DNA of 64,000 nucleotides from NCBI GenBank assembly GCA_002085155.1, contig NASX01000006.1, forward strand, positions 1 to 64,000, in the 5' to 3' direction. Position numbers and translations under genes: made by a program. The notes beneath the pieces are model-generated. The model saw only the letters and a list, made by a program, of their open reading frames with translations, did not search any database and was not told where the DNA came from. The DNA comes from Sorangiineae bacterium NIC37A_2. Lineage in GTDB: Bacteria; Myxococcota_A; Polyangia; Polyangiales; Polyangiaceae. Shown here in pieces: positions 35,030 through 43,566 of the stretch. Every line of letters begins with the position of its first letter. The stretch's first letter is position 1.

Positions 35030-35506
35030 GTGCCTGTGCGGAAGTTTTTTCATAGACTCCTCCGGTCTTGCTTTGGTGAGGACAGTCGTCCACTACCATC
35101 AACCTTCTTGCGCGGACTGCGCGCAAGCTCCTGCATCGCCCCTGGCCCAGTCGTGGCGACCGAAGCATTCACCCCATCTAAGAAAGCGCAAAACGAGCGA
35201 GAGGCGGCTGGGTTTGAACCTAAGGGCGCCGACATTTCCATCAACTGGGAGGACACTCCGGACGCCCTGATGCAGATCCGGCGAAACAAGAACAACTCGG
35301 GCCACGGAGTCGCACGGGTTCTCTTGTCGGACCTGGAGGCCGTACGAAAGACATCGATGTTCGCGACGGGCCTCTACTGGGAGAGACGACAGATCCCGGA
35401 TAACCCATATCACGGCAACATCATCTACGGGGTTGAACTTCCGAAGCATGCCGTAAAAGCGGGCGCCGCCTTCTTGGCAGCCAGTGCCAAGATCGTTTCT
35501 GAATAG
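35030..35506 (+). CDS. Unknown protein, third gene of the module
   Basis: 158 residues from GTG 35030 (11 bp after the previous stop). N-terminus basic and hydrophobic: VRKFFHRLLRSCFGE. Core: ADISINWEDTPDALMQIRRNK and SGHGVARVLLSDLEAVRKTS, with YWERRQIPDNPYHGNIIYGVEL and a C-terminal helix AGAAFLAASAKIV. The NWEDTPDALMQI segment suggests a small alpha-beta fold. No recognisable catalytic motif. Co-transcribed with the preceding two genes by spacing; the three may be a self-contained accessory cassette. Confidence 0.6.
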   Translation: MPVRKFFHRLLRSCFGEDSRPLPSTFLRGLRASSCIAPGPVVATEAFTPSKKAQNEREAAGFEPKGADISINWEDTPDALMQIRRNKNNSGHGVARVLLSDLEAVRKTSMFATGLYWERRQIPDNPYHGNIIYGVELPKHAVKAGAAFLAASAKIVSE

Positions 35507-36402
35507 CGGTAGCTCCATCGCACCCCCCGCCCCATACGGGCATATATGAGTGACCTGCCTGGCTTCTTCGGACCAAAGGCAACACTTCGAACCAGCCACC
35601 CATCTGCCGGTTCGCCAAGACCCGCTGCCCCGGCAACCCAGTCAGCCACCTAGCAAAACCCTCTCCCACCTCCCCCCCCAACCCAGCCCGCTGCCTCAAA
35701 TCACCGCCCCAGTTCCTCAGAAAACAGCCAGCTGCCCCGACGGAACCCTGCGACCATCTCCAAGAGCAGCCAGCTGCCTCAGAAAACCATCCTCGCCCTT
35801 CTCCGAAGCAGCGAGCTGCCTCCGGACACGCCCTCTGGATACTCCGAAAGCAGCTAGCTGCCTCGAAACGCGAGCCTTAGTTCCTCAGAAAGCAGCCAGC
35901 TACCCCGAGGGAACCCTTCTTCCGTCTCCAGAAGCAGCCAGCTGCCTCCGGACACGACCTCTGGATATTCCGAAAGCAGCTAGCTGCCTCCCGGGAACCA
36001 TCGTGATGTCATCGTCAGCAGCTCACTCCTGATTCGCTGCCAGATCACAACAAGACGCTCTCCGATCCCTGCGCTCAAGTCGCGTCTGTTCCGCCCTCAC
36101 TGCGCACGCACCCCGCCGCCCGAGCAACTCAGCCACCGCCCCGCGAGCATTCAGCCCATCCGGCCCGCCATCCAGTAGCGCTCCGTGAGCGCACCCCCAT
36201 TTGACCCGTCGTTCAAACGTCGCTCCGCAAGCGCATCGCTTGAGCCAAAACGAGCCACCTCACGAAAACTCGCACCCTCGGGCCCTGCTGTAGGGAATTT
36301 TCGCCCTGCTCCACACGAATGAGTTGTTCAGGAGTGCGCTGCTCGGGCCGAGCGTGGTGCTGGGGATTGGGGAAGCGCCTTTTCAAAGAAGGAACAGCAA
36401 CA
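35507..36402. other. Long region without a supported gene, holding a repeat array
   Basis: 896 bp between two transcription units. The middle is occupied by a 42-bp tandem repeat (see the repeat entry). The right part (36030-36400) is GC-rich DNA with no repeat, hairpin or convincing reading frame. A frame through the repeats (about 35550-36032) is probably incidental. Confidence 0.6.
35640..36026. repeat. 42-bp tandem repeat array with palindromic core
   Basis: Core CAGCYAGCTGCC occurs at 35724, 35766, 35808, 35850, 35892, 35934 and 35976, each exactly 42 bp apart, with weaker copies at about 35643, 35683 and 36018. Two copies (35850 and 35976) hold the perfect 12-bp palindrome GCAGCTAGCTGC. 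The intervening sequence is of several kinds, and the order shows a larger duplication: units ending at 35724, 35766 and 35850 reappear as those ending at 35892, 35934 and 35976, with one unit missing. 42 bp is 14 codons, and one frame gives KAASCL-type repeats. I do not recognise it as CRISPR, iteron or known repeat. Confidence 0.85.
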
Positions 36403-37323
36403 ATGGCAGAGATTGATTTTACGCCCGCGGAGTCGCCTTTTGGGGACCAGAGTTTGGCTGATGCTTTTGAGAATGTCGTCGGGGAGCTCGAGGCGCTCGC
36501 GCCCCAGACGCTCGTCGCGATCAACCTCGACGTCATGTCCGCCGTGAACACGGCGGCAGGCGTAATTCCGGAGGTGAATAGGCTGCGGGACAAGATTGTC
36601 GCGGACTTGCCCTCCTTCGACATCAGGAGCCTCGATCGCCTCGGCGAGTATGCGATGGCGCTGGCTTTCGCTCACACGGCACACCTCGTCGCTTCTCAGC
36701 CCCAGGATCACCTGCGGCCGATGTTCGAGGAGGCTGTCAGGCTCCGGGAGCTCCTCGTCGCCGACGCGACAACTCTCGCCAAACGCGGGCTCATCAGCGG
36801 GGACGGGCTCCAGAACCTCAAGGGCGCGAACGGCTACAAGAACGTGCAAGCGGACCTGCAGATGCTCGTGCACGTCTTCCGGGCCAGCTGGGACAGTATC
36901 ACCGGGAAATGTGCCACGACCGAATCGGAGCTCGCGCGCGCTGAGAAGCTCGTAAGCTGGCTCATTCAGGCGGTCGGTCTCCGCGAGCAGGGCCCCGCCG
37001 AGATCGCCAAGAGCGGTGACCTGCGCGTGCGCGCGTTTAGTCTCTTCGTGAAAGCGTATGGGGACCTGCGTCGCGCCGTCTCCTACGTGCGCTGGAACGA
37101 GGGCGACGTCGACACCATCATCCCGAGCCTCTACCAAGGCCGCGGCGGGCGCAAAAAGGAAGCCCCCGCTCCCACCGCGGACAGGTTCCAGGCAGCGACA
37201 GCTGAGCCGGACGCAGCAGCAGGCGCCGCGATTCCGGCGGCCGTTCCTGACGCGGCCGCGGCCATCGCGGCGGGCAGCGCGAGCTCCAACGCCGCGAGCA
37301 CCGGAGGTCCATTCGTTTCCTAA
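36403..37323 (+). CDS. Unknown protein upstream of a HerA-like ATPase
   Basis: 306 residues from ATG 36403 with an AAGGA 9-10 nt upstream. Mostly helical and acidic in the first two thirds: MAEIDFTPAESPFGDQSLAD, VVGELEALAPQTLVAINLDV, LDRLGEYAMALAFAHTAHL, SWDSITGKCATTESELARAEK, ELARAEKLVSWLIQAVGL and YGDLRRAVSYVRWNEGD. Then a low-complexity Ala/Pro tail (PAPTADRFQAATAEPDAAAG) to the end. No known motif. It probably cooperates with the ATPase 82 bp downstream. Could be a DNA-binding or scaffold partner; not determinable here. Confidence 0.7.
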   Translation: MAEIDFTPAESPFGDQSLADAFENVVGELEALAPQTLVAINLDVMSAVNTAAGVIPEVNRLRDKIVADLPSFDIRSLDRLGEYAMALAFAHTAHLVASQPQDHLRPMFEEAVRLRELLVADATTLAKRGLISGDGLQNLKGANGYKNVQADLQMLVHVFRASWDSITGKCATTESELARAEKLVSWLIQAVGLREQGPAEIAKSGDLRVRAFSLFVKAYGDLRRAVSYVRWNEGDVDTIIPSLYQGRGGRKKEAPAPTADRFQAATAEPDAAAGAAIPAAVPDAAAAIAAGSASSNAASTGGPFVS

Positions 37324-37336
37324 CGCTGAACAAGTG

Positions 37337-37363
37337 AGGGCGCGGAGGGGTTCTCCGCGCCCT
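37337..37363 (+). terminator. Strong stem-loop between the two genes
   Basis: Perfect 10-bp stem AGGGCGCGGA-ggggttc-TCCGCGCCCT (37337-37363), 14 bp after the stop, followed by a pyrimidine-rich tract (TCTCCTTTCC) without a true T-run. It could act as a partial terminator or attenuator that sets the ratio of the upstream protein to the ATPase. Confidence 0.55.
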
Positions 37364-37405
37364 TCTCCTTTCCTTCCTCAGGCAAACCAAACCCACAGGT
37401 CCCTC

Positions 37406-38881
37406 ATGAAAGCTCCTCACTTGAATCTTGGCGCCTATCGGTCGATGCGCGGGCTCGCAGGCGGGCCGAGTCTCCTGCTCCCGGCCAAACATCTCGTCAC
37501 CCATGGCGTCGTCGTCGGCATGACGGGTAGCGGAAAAACCGGCCTCGTGACCGTCGTCGCAGAAGAAGCGCTCCGCGCGCGAATCCCAGTCATTGCTATC
37601 GATGTCAAAGGCGACCTCCCCAACCTCCTCCTCTCCTTCCCTGACTTCGAGCCGGACGCTTGGGCTCGCTGGCTCCGTCGCGACGACACGCCTCTGAGTG
37701 ACGAGGCGCTCAGGGCAGAGCTCGACAAGCGCCGCACTGCGCTCCAAGCAGCGAGCATTGAGGAACGAGAGCTCCACAGCTTTCACCGCTCAACCGAGCT
37801 GCGCGTCATCACGCCAGGCTCGACCGCCGGCGAACAGCTCCACGTGCTCTCGCCCCTCGAGCGCCGCTCTCCCCGCTGGGACAGTGATCCTGAGTCGGCG
37901 CGCGACGCCTTGAGCGCGGCGGTCAGCCTCGTCTTGCGCCTGCTCGGACGCGATCCTGATCCTGCCCGGAGCAAGGAACACGTGCTGCTCAGCGTCCTCG
38001 CTGAGCGCCGCCTGGTCGCGGGAGGTCACGCTGACATTGGCGTGCTCATGGAGGACCTTTCGAATCCACCGATCACAACGATTGGCGCGCTGCCGATCGA
38101 TGCATTCTTCAAAAAGAGCGAGCGGCTCAGTCTCGCGGCCGCCCTGAACTCTCTTCTCGCGTCGCCGACCTTTTCGAGCTGGCGCGAGGGGGCAAGCTTG
38201 GACGTGAGCGAATGGGTCAAGCCAAAAGACGGCCGAACGCCGGGCGTCATCTTGAGCGTGGCGCACCTCGACGACGAAGAGCGCGCGCTCGTGCTCGGTG
38301 TGGTGCTCGAGGAAATCCTGTCCTGGGTCCGCGGTTTGCCCGGCAGCGGTCAGCTCAAAGCGCTCGTCATCTTCGACGAGGTCTACGGCTTCCTGCCGCC
38401 GCACCCCGCAAATCCGCCCACCAAGCGGCCCATGGTCGCGCTCATGAAACAAGCGCGAGCCTTCGGGGTTGGCGTGGTCGTCGCGACTCAGAATCCCATG
38501 GACCTCGACTACCGGGCGCTATCGAACGCGGGCCTTTGGTGCATTGGCCGCCTCCAGACCGACGCCGATCGCGCCCGCGTCGTCGACGGCCTCGCCTCGA
38601 GCTCCACCGCCGGCGGCGACCTCAAAGAACTCAACCAAACCATCGGCCGCCTCGCCCCGCGCTGGTTCGTGGTCAGAAATGCCCATGTCCCCGAAGCCGG
38701 CAACGTTCTGCTCAATCCCCGTCACACGATGAGCATCCTGAGAGGCCCGCTCACGCGTGGCGAACTCAAAGAAGCGAGGGAGACTCGTGCGCCGCATTCC
38801 CAGCGCGACACCGGCCCGTCCTCGGGGGTACAAAGCAAGCATGGAACCTCGCCTGAACTTCGTGACCCTGGTGGTGGCTGA
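37406..38881 (+). CDS. HerA-like (FtsK/HerA superfamily) ATPase
   Basis: 491 residues from ATG 37406. Walker A VVVGMTGSGKTGLVTVVAEE (about 38-45), IDVKGDLPNLLLSF, Walker B KALVIFDEVYGFLPPHP (about 319-325), then VVVATQNPMDLDYRALSNAG and LWCIGRLQTDADR, the sensor and arginine-finger regions of HerA/VirB4-type hexameric motors. These motors translocate DNA and in defence loci work with nucleases or SIR2/DUF effectors. Here the partner is the unknown protein at 36403. The N-terminal barrel present in archaeal HerA is short. Overlaps the VOC gene start by 41 bp. Confidence 0.85.
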   Translation: MKAPHLNLGAYRSMRGLAGGPSLLLPAKHLVTHGVVVGMTGSGKTGLVTVVAEEALRARIPVIAIDVKGDLPNLLLSFPDFEPDAWARWLRRDDTPLSDEALRAELDKRRTALQAASIEERELHSFHRSTELRVITPGSTAGEQLHVLSPLERRSPRWDSDPESARDALSAAVSLVLRLLGRDPDPARSKEHVLLSVLAERRLVAGGHADIGVLMEDLSNPPITTIGALPIDAFFKKSERLSLAAALNSLLASPTFSSWREGASLDVSEWVKPKDGRTPGVILSVAHLDDEERALVLGVVLEEILSWVRGLPGSGQLKALVIFDEVYGFLPPHPANPPTKRPMVALMKQARAFGVGVVVATQNPMDLDYRALSNAGLWCIGRLQTDADRARVVDGLASSSTAGGDLKELNQTIGRLAPRWFVVRNAHVPEAGNVLLNPRHTMSILRGPLTRGELKEARETRAPHSQRDTGPSSGVQSKHGTSPELRDPGGG

Positions 38882-39248
38882 TCTCGAGCGCGCTCGACGA
38901 TTCTACGTCGAGGGCCTCGGATGGCAGGCTGCCTTTACCGGCGGCGAGGTGTTCATGATCCAGGTCGGGGACAAGCTCGTGCTCTCGCTTTGGTCCGAGG
39001 CTGGAGCGCGCGAGGAGATCGGCGAGGTCACGCGCGGTGGCACGTTGCCTTTCACGCTCGCGCACAACGTCCGTTCACCCGCGGAGGTGGACGCGGTGCT
39101 CGCGACCGCTCACGCCGCGGGAGCAAAGGTCCAAGACGGCCAACAGCGGGCCTGGGGCGGCTATAGTGGGTACTTTTTCGACCCGGACGGCTTCGCCTGG
39201 GAAGTCGCCTATAACCCGTACCCCATCGGCGACGTCACATTCCCCTGA
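38841..39248 (+). CDS. VOC-family (glyoxalase/bleomycin-resistance fold) protein
   Basis: 135 residues from ATG 38841. Two VOC modules: [20 protein letters not shown] at the start and [20 protein letters not shown] in the second half, ending with [20 protein letters not shown]. The DPDGFxWE motif is the conserved metal-site Glu region. The first 41 bp overlap the HerA-like gene end, so the start could be reached by coupling. Substrate unknown. A longer frame to 38757 exists but lies inside the ATPase gene. Confidence 0.85.
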   Translation: MEPRLNFVTLVVADLERARRFYVEGLGWQAAFTGGEVFMIQVGDKLVLSLWSEAGAREEIGEVTRGGTLPFTLAHNVRSPAEVDAVLATAHAAGAKVQDGQQRAWGGYSGYFFDPDGFAWEVAYNPYPIGDVTFP

Positions 39249-39378
39249 CCAGAGACGACGTACTTTACTTCTGACCCCCGCGTCCATAGCGCCGGACCGC
39301 TCCTTTCAGCACTCCCCGCACTCGGTAGGACAGCGCGGCCCTCTTGGGGTACTCTCGTCACTTGAAAGGGGGAGCTGG

Positions 39379-40836
39379 ATGAGCTCGCACAAAGACGATC
39401 AGGGGCCGACGAAACTGACGACCGATTTTGGCGCTCCGGTGCCGACGAATCAGGACAGCCTCACGGCGGGGCCGAGGGGACCGCTTCTGGCCCAGGACGT
39501 TTGGCTTCACGAGAAACTCGCGAACTTCGTGCGCGAGGTCATTCCTGAGCGGCGCATGCACGCGAAGGGCTCCGGCGCTTTCGGAACCTTCACGGTTACG
39601 CATGACATCACGCGTTACACGCGCGCCAAGATCTTCAGCGAGGTCGGCAAGAAGACCGAGATGTTCGCGCGCTTCACGACCGTGGCCGGGGAGCGCGGCG
39701 CCGCCGACGCTGAGCGAGACATTCGCGGCTTTGCCCTGAAGTTTTACACGGAAGAGGGCAACTGGGACATGGTGGGCAACAACACGCCCGTCTTCTTCAT
39801 CCGCGATCCGCGCAAGTTCCCGGACCTCAACAAAGCCGTCAAGCGCGATCCGCGCACGAACCTCCGCTCTCCGACGAACAACTGGGACTGGTGGACGCTT
39901 CTTCCGGAGGCCCTGCATCAAGTCACGATCGTCATGAGCGATCGCGGCATCCCCGCGAGCTACCGACACATGCACGGCTTCGGGTCTCACACCTATTCCT
40001 TCTGGAACACGAAGGGCGAACGCTTCTGGGTCAAGTTTCATTTCAAGACCCAGCAGGGCATCAAAAATCTCACAGACGAGGCGGCCGCGGCCCTCGTCGG
40101 ACAAGACCGGGAGAGCCACCAGCGGGACCTCTACGACGCCATCGAGCGCGGCGACTACCCGAAGTGGACCATGTTCATTCAGGTCATGCCCGAAACAGAC
40201 GCGGAGAAGGTTCCTTACCATCCCTTCGATCTCACCAAGGTCTGGCCGAAGGCCGACTACCCGCTGATCCAGGTCGGCGAATTTGAACTCAACCGAAACC
40301 CCGAGAACTTCTTCGCCGACGTCGAGCAGGCGGCGTTTTCGCCGAGTAACCTCGTCCCCGGCATCAGCGTTTCCCCGGACAAGATGCTGCAGGCGCGCCT
40401 CTTCAATTACCCGGACGCGCAACGCTACCGCCTCGGCGTCAACTACCAGCAGATCCCCGTCAACCGCGCGCGCTGTCCCGTTCACAGTAACCACCGCGAC
40501 GGCCAAGGACGCGTCGACGGGAACTACGGCAGCCGACCCCACTACGAGCCGAACAGCTTCGGGCAGTGGCAAGAACAGCCCGAATTTCGCGAGCCGCCGC
40601 TCAAGATCAACGGCGACGCAGATTTCTGGAACTTCCGCGACGACGACAGCAACTACTACAAGCAGCCGGGCGATCTGTTCCGGCTCATGAACCCCGAGCA
40701 GCAACAGGCCCTCTTCGACAACACGGCCCGGAACCTCGGCGACGCCCCCGAATTCATCAAGCGCCGCCACATCGAAAACTGCGCGAAGGCGGATCCCGCC
40801 TATGGCGCAGGCGTAGCCAAGGCTCTCGGTTTATAG
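39379..40836 (+). CDS. katA: Monofunctional haem catalase (small subunit, KatA-type)
   Basis: 485 residues from ATG 39379 (GGGGGAG about 6 nt upstream). Catalytic residues are visible: His61 in [12 protein letters not shown], Asn of [12 protein letters not shown] (about 133-135), and the haem-ligand Tyr in [14 protein letters not shown] (about 344). Other signatures: [17 protein letters not shown] and [12 protein letters not shown]. The clade 3 size (about 480 residues, no flavodoxin domain) fits. It disproportionates H2O2 in the cytosol. Followed 17 bp later by an SDR gene that has its own Shine-Dalgarno. Confidence 0.95.
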   Translation: MSSHKDDQGPTKLTTDFGAPVPTNQDSLTAGPRGPLLAQDVWLHEKLANFVREVIPERRMHAKGSGAFGTFTVTHDITRYTRAKIFSEVGKKTEMFARFTTVAGERGAADAERDIRGFALKFYTEEGNWDMVGNNTPVFFIRDPRKFPDLNKAVKRDPRTNLRSPTNNWDWWTLLPEALHQVTIVMSDRGIPASYRHMHGFGSHTYSFWNTKGERFWVKFHFKTQQGIKNLTDEAAAALVGQDRESHQRDLYDAIERGDYPKWTMFIQVMPETDAEKVPYHPFDLTKVWPKADYPLIQVGEFELNRNPENFFADVEQAAFSPSNLVPGISVSPDKMLQARLFNYPDAQRYRLGVNYQQIPVNRARCPVHSNHRDGQGRVDGNYGSRPHYEPNSFGQWQEQPEFREPPLKINGDADFWNFRDDDSNYYKQPGDLFRLMNPEQQQALFDNTARNLGDAPEFIKRRHIENCAKADPAYGAGVAKALGL

Positions 40837-40853
40837 AGGAGAACACCATCACC

Positions 40854-41606
40854 ATGAAGCTCAAGAATCAGGCGCTCATCGTCACCGGCGGAGCGAGCGG
40901 CATCGGCGCGCGCTCCGCCGTCGCCCTCGCAGCGGAAGGCGCAAACCTCATCGTCGCCGACTATAACATCGACGGCGCCACCCAAGTCGCCAGCGAGCTG
41001 ACCCAGAAAGGCGTCAAGGCGTTCCCGTTCAAGGTCGACGTGTCCAAAAGCGCAGAGGTCGAGGCGATGGTCGACTTCGCAGTGGAGAAGCTCGGGACGC
41101 TGAACGGCATGTTCAATAACGCCGGCATTGGCCTCGTAAAACCGTTCCTCGAGATGGACCCTGGGAGTTACCTCAAGGTCATCGAAGTCAATCAGCACAG
41201 CGTATACTACGGCATGCACTACGCGGCGAAGAAGATGGTCGCGCTCGGCGCCAAGGGAACCTTCGTGAACACGGCGTCGATCTACGGGACGACGGCGGCG
41301 CTCGGTAGCTTCAACTACAACGCCGCCAAGGCAGCGGTCATCATGATGACCCGCTCCGCAGCCCTCGAGCTCGCGCCTCACGACATCCGCGTGGTCGCCG
41401 TGGCCCCCGGCTTCATCAACACGCCCATCCTCGGCAGCGACGCGGGCATGAAAGAGATGCTCGGAAGGCAACACCTCCACGGCAAGCTCATCGAGCCCGA
41501 GAAGGTCGCGAGCGTCGTCGCGTTCCTTTTCACCGACAGTGCATCCGCCATCAACGGCTCGACGATCCCGGTCGAAGACGGCTACCAGGTCTTCAAAAAC
41601 AGTTGA
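40854..41606 (+). CDS. Short-chain dehydrogenase/reductase (SDR)
   Basis: 250 residues. Rossmann motif VTGGASGIGARSAVALAAEG, NNAGIG, catalytic Ser in FVNTASIYGTTAALG, Tyr and Lys in SFNYNAAKAAVIM, and the PGFINTPI loop. It begins 17 bp after katA with AGAGGAG just upstream; co-transcription with the catalase is likely. Substrate unknown: ends with GYQVFKNS. A classical SDR with NAD(P)(H) preference undetermined (Asp at the end of beta-2, VADYN, suggests NAD). Confidence 0.92.
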   Translation: MKLKNQALIVTGGASGIGARSAVALAAEGANLIVADYNIDGATQVASELTQKGVKAFPFKVDVSKSAEVEAMVDFAVEKLGTLNGMFNNAGIGLVKPFLEMDPGSYLKVIEVNQHSVYYGMHYAAKKMVALGAKGTFVNTASIYGTTAALGSFNYNAAKAAVIMMTRSAALELAPHDIRVVAVAPGFINTPILGSDAGMKEMLGRQHLHGKLIEPEKVASVVAFLFTDSASAINGSTIPVEDGYQVFKNS

Positions 41607-41614
41607 GAACGATT

Positions 41615-41860
41615 ATGTCGAATTCATCACCCCTTGAGTCCCCTGGCCAGATCACCGCCGCTCGACCCGCACCAGACCTGCTCGCCATCGAACGCTGGGA
41701 GAGCGAAGGAGGCAGACCTCTCATGTTCGAGGAGCCTCTCGCTCGGCCCGCGCCAGAGCTCCTCGCCGTCGAGCGCTGGGAAGACGAAGGAGGCAGCCCC
41801 CCAGGGCTCAAGGAGTGCCTCAGTAGCCCTCCTGACGCACTTTCCAATGACAGCGGCTAA
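41615..41860 (+). CDS. Small protein with an internal 27-residue duplication
   Basis: 81 residues (ATG 41615), 8 bp after the SDR stop. The segment RPAPDLLAIERWESEGG occurs again 27 residues later as RPAPELLAVERWEDEGG; the DNA copies (period 81 bp) differ mainly at third codon positions, so the peptide sequence appears selected. It has no signal peptide and no Cys pair. No family recognised. The opposite strand also has an open frame, but its repeats (SQRSTARSSGAGRA) look like a shadow. Confidence 0.55.
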   Translation: MSNSSPLESPGQITAARPAPDLLAIERWESEGGRPLMFEEPLARPAPELLAVERWEDEGGSPPGLKECLSSPPDALSNDSG

Positions 41861-41976
41861 TCCACGACCAGCTCCCGCCGTCCTCGCCGTCCTCGACTCC
41901 CACTTCACGTCCCGGCAATAGTGACCGGCTTAAGAGCGCCATTGCGAGCGGGCGCACGATTTGCGATCCTGGCGGG

Positions 41977-43566
41977 ATGGTGAAACTTAGACGGCAGAGA
42001 ACGGCGGCGTTCATCACGGCGTGCGCCATGGCAATGGGTCCTATGGTTGCCTGCGGAAGCAGTGGCGACGATGACGGAGATGGCCGTGGGGACGCCGGGG
42101 CCAGCGCCGACGACGGAGATGGGAGCGGGACCGGAAGCAAGACCGGCAGTGGCGGCAGGAGTGGCAGCGGATCCGGCGGCAAGAGTGGCAGCGGATCCGG
42201 TGGCAAGAGCGGCAGCGGATCGGGCGGCAAAGGCGGCAACGCCGACGATGAGGGCGGCACTGTCACCTATGCAGACCTCGTGAGCGCGGCGAAGCTGATT
42301 TATGACGACCTCGAGAACACCGAGGGCGAGCCCGACGACGACAAAGCTCCGCACATCGATCACCTCACTTCCCACATCGCAGGAGCCCTCGAAGCCTTGG
42401 GCTTCCCCTTCATCGATGAGGATGAACTGAGCGAGGACGAGATCACCGAAGAGGTTGAGGCCTTGCTCGACGAAGGAAGGCCCTTCGTCACCACGACTTT
42501 GGCGTACCAAATCGCGCGGGCCTACGAAGGCGGCATGCTCGTGGACGTCCCCGGATACTTTGAAGGCCTGGACGAGCAGGGTGTTTCGACGTTGCTCGGC
42601 GACCTGATCGGTCTGCAGGACTGGGTGGGTTCGCAGGTGTATTCCCAAGGTCTCACCGGGTCTCTCGACACAACGGCTCCCGTCGACCCCCAAAACATCA
42701 CGGCCGCCTTCCTTTGGGCTCTGGGGCAGGAACGTTCGGCCCGTCTCGAAATCATCGATGACCCGATTTGGGGTGACAACCGGCTCGACCCGCTGCAGTT
42801 CACGCTGCTGAACTACACGATCCTCTCCGCCCCCGGCACTAAGGACCGAACGCAATCGTTCCGCCCCCCCAAGGTCAGGCCAGCCTTCCTCGGCAAGTTC
42901 ATCAAGAAAGGCGCCAAAGACTTCATCAAAGAACAGCTCAAGGACCAACTGAAGGACCAGGTCACCGACGTCCTGCAGGACATCCTCGAGGTGCCCCTCG
43001 ATCCGCTCGAGGGAGCACAGGTCAGCGTCTGCGCCTCCATGTTGCTCTATGGCCACAAGGTGTACATCGAGAACGACCCGAAGGAGATTTGGCACAAGAA
43101 CTCCGGGTCCCCGAACTCCACGACCGTCAACCTCCTTTTGAACTTCGAAGACGACTACTCGAACAACACCAAAGGGCAGGTCGCGGCCTGGCTGAGCGAA
43201 TGTGAGCTTCCGGCCAAGGGTTACGTGCCCGGCAAGAAGATCAGAGAGTGGTCGGTGGCGGGCGGAATCGTCGGCCACGGCGAGTTCACCGAGAAGGACA
43301 CGGTCACCGATGAGCTCGGCACCGCCAGGGCCACTTGGGAGACCATCGAAGACAACATCAAAGAGTCTTGCAAGAAGGACGACGTCATGAACTACATCGT
43401 GGATGGCGTGACCCAGGCCAAGGTCAGCGGACTCCTTCCCAACTGGGGCAATCTCGAGACCATCGTGACCTTCCTCAATCCGAACACAGGCGCGGAGGGC
43501 TACGCCTCTCTGGCCGTGCGCTACAAAGCGCAGAGGAACGACCGGAACTGCCACTATCCGGATTGA
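41977..43566 (+). CDS. Large lipoprotein with Gly/Ser-rich linker
   Basis: 529 residues. Signal with lipobox MGPMVACGSSG, then an acidic and Gly/Ser repeat linker (SGSGSGGK units, about residues 50-90). The domain beyond (about 100-530) is mostly helical early, with DELSEDEITEEVEALLDEG and GYFEGLDEQGVSTLLGDLIG, and beta-rich late: VSVCASMLLYGHKVYI, NLLLNFEDDYSNNTKG, WSVAGGIVGHGEFTEKDTV, VTFLNPNTGAEGYASL. The C-terminal segment contains Ig-like strand patterns. No homologous family recalled. Its stop overlaps the start of the O-antigen-ligase-like gene by one base, suggesting a joint role at the cell surface. Confidence 0.75.
   Translation: MVKLRRQRTAAFITACAMAMGPMVACGSSGDDDGDGRGDAGASADDGDGSGTGSKTGSGGRSGSGSGGKSGSGSGGKSGSGSGGKGGNADDEGGTVTYADLVSAAKLIYDDLENTEGEPDDDKAPHIDHLTSHIAGALEALGFPFIDEDELSEDEITEEVEALLDEGRPFVTTTLAYQIARAYEGGMLVDVPGYFEGLDEQGVSTLLGDLIGLQDWVGSQVYSQGLTGSLDTTAPVDPQNITAAFLWALGQERSARLEIIDDPIWGDNRLDPLQFTLLNYTILSAPGTKDRTQSFRPPKVRPAFLGKFIKKGAKDFIKEQLKDQLKDQVTDVLQDILEVPLDPLEGAQVSVCASMLLYGHKVYIENDPKEIWHKNSGSPNSTTVNLLLNFEDDYSNNTKGQVAAWLSECELPAKGYVPGKKIREWSVAGGIVGHGEFTEKDTVTDELGTARATWETIEDNIKESCKKDDVMNYIVDGVTQAKVSGLLPNWGNLETIVTFLNPNTGAEGYASLAVRYKAQRNDRNCHYPD

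Noticed and set aside
35640-36026. CRISPR array
   Set aside because: The conserved core is only about 12 bp, the intervening sequences are related to each other and no cas gene is present.
35550-36032. Protein of 14-residue KAASCL repeats across the 42-bp array
   Set aside because: Possible, because the period is a multiple of three, but there is no Shine-Dalgarno, the flanking sequence is Pro/Gln noise and the palindromic core suggests a DNA or RNA role; kept only as a repeat.
39358-40770. 470-residue minus-strand frame over the catalase gene
   Set aside because: The plus strand encodes a full catalase with all catalytic residues; the antisense frame has no motif.
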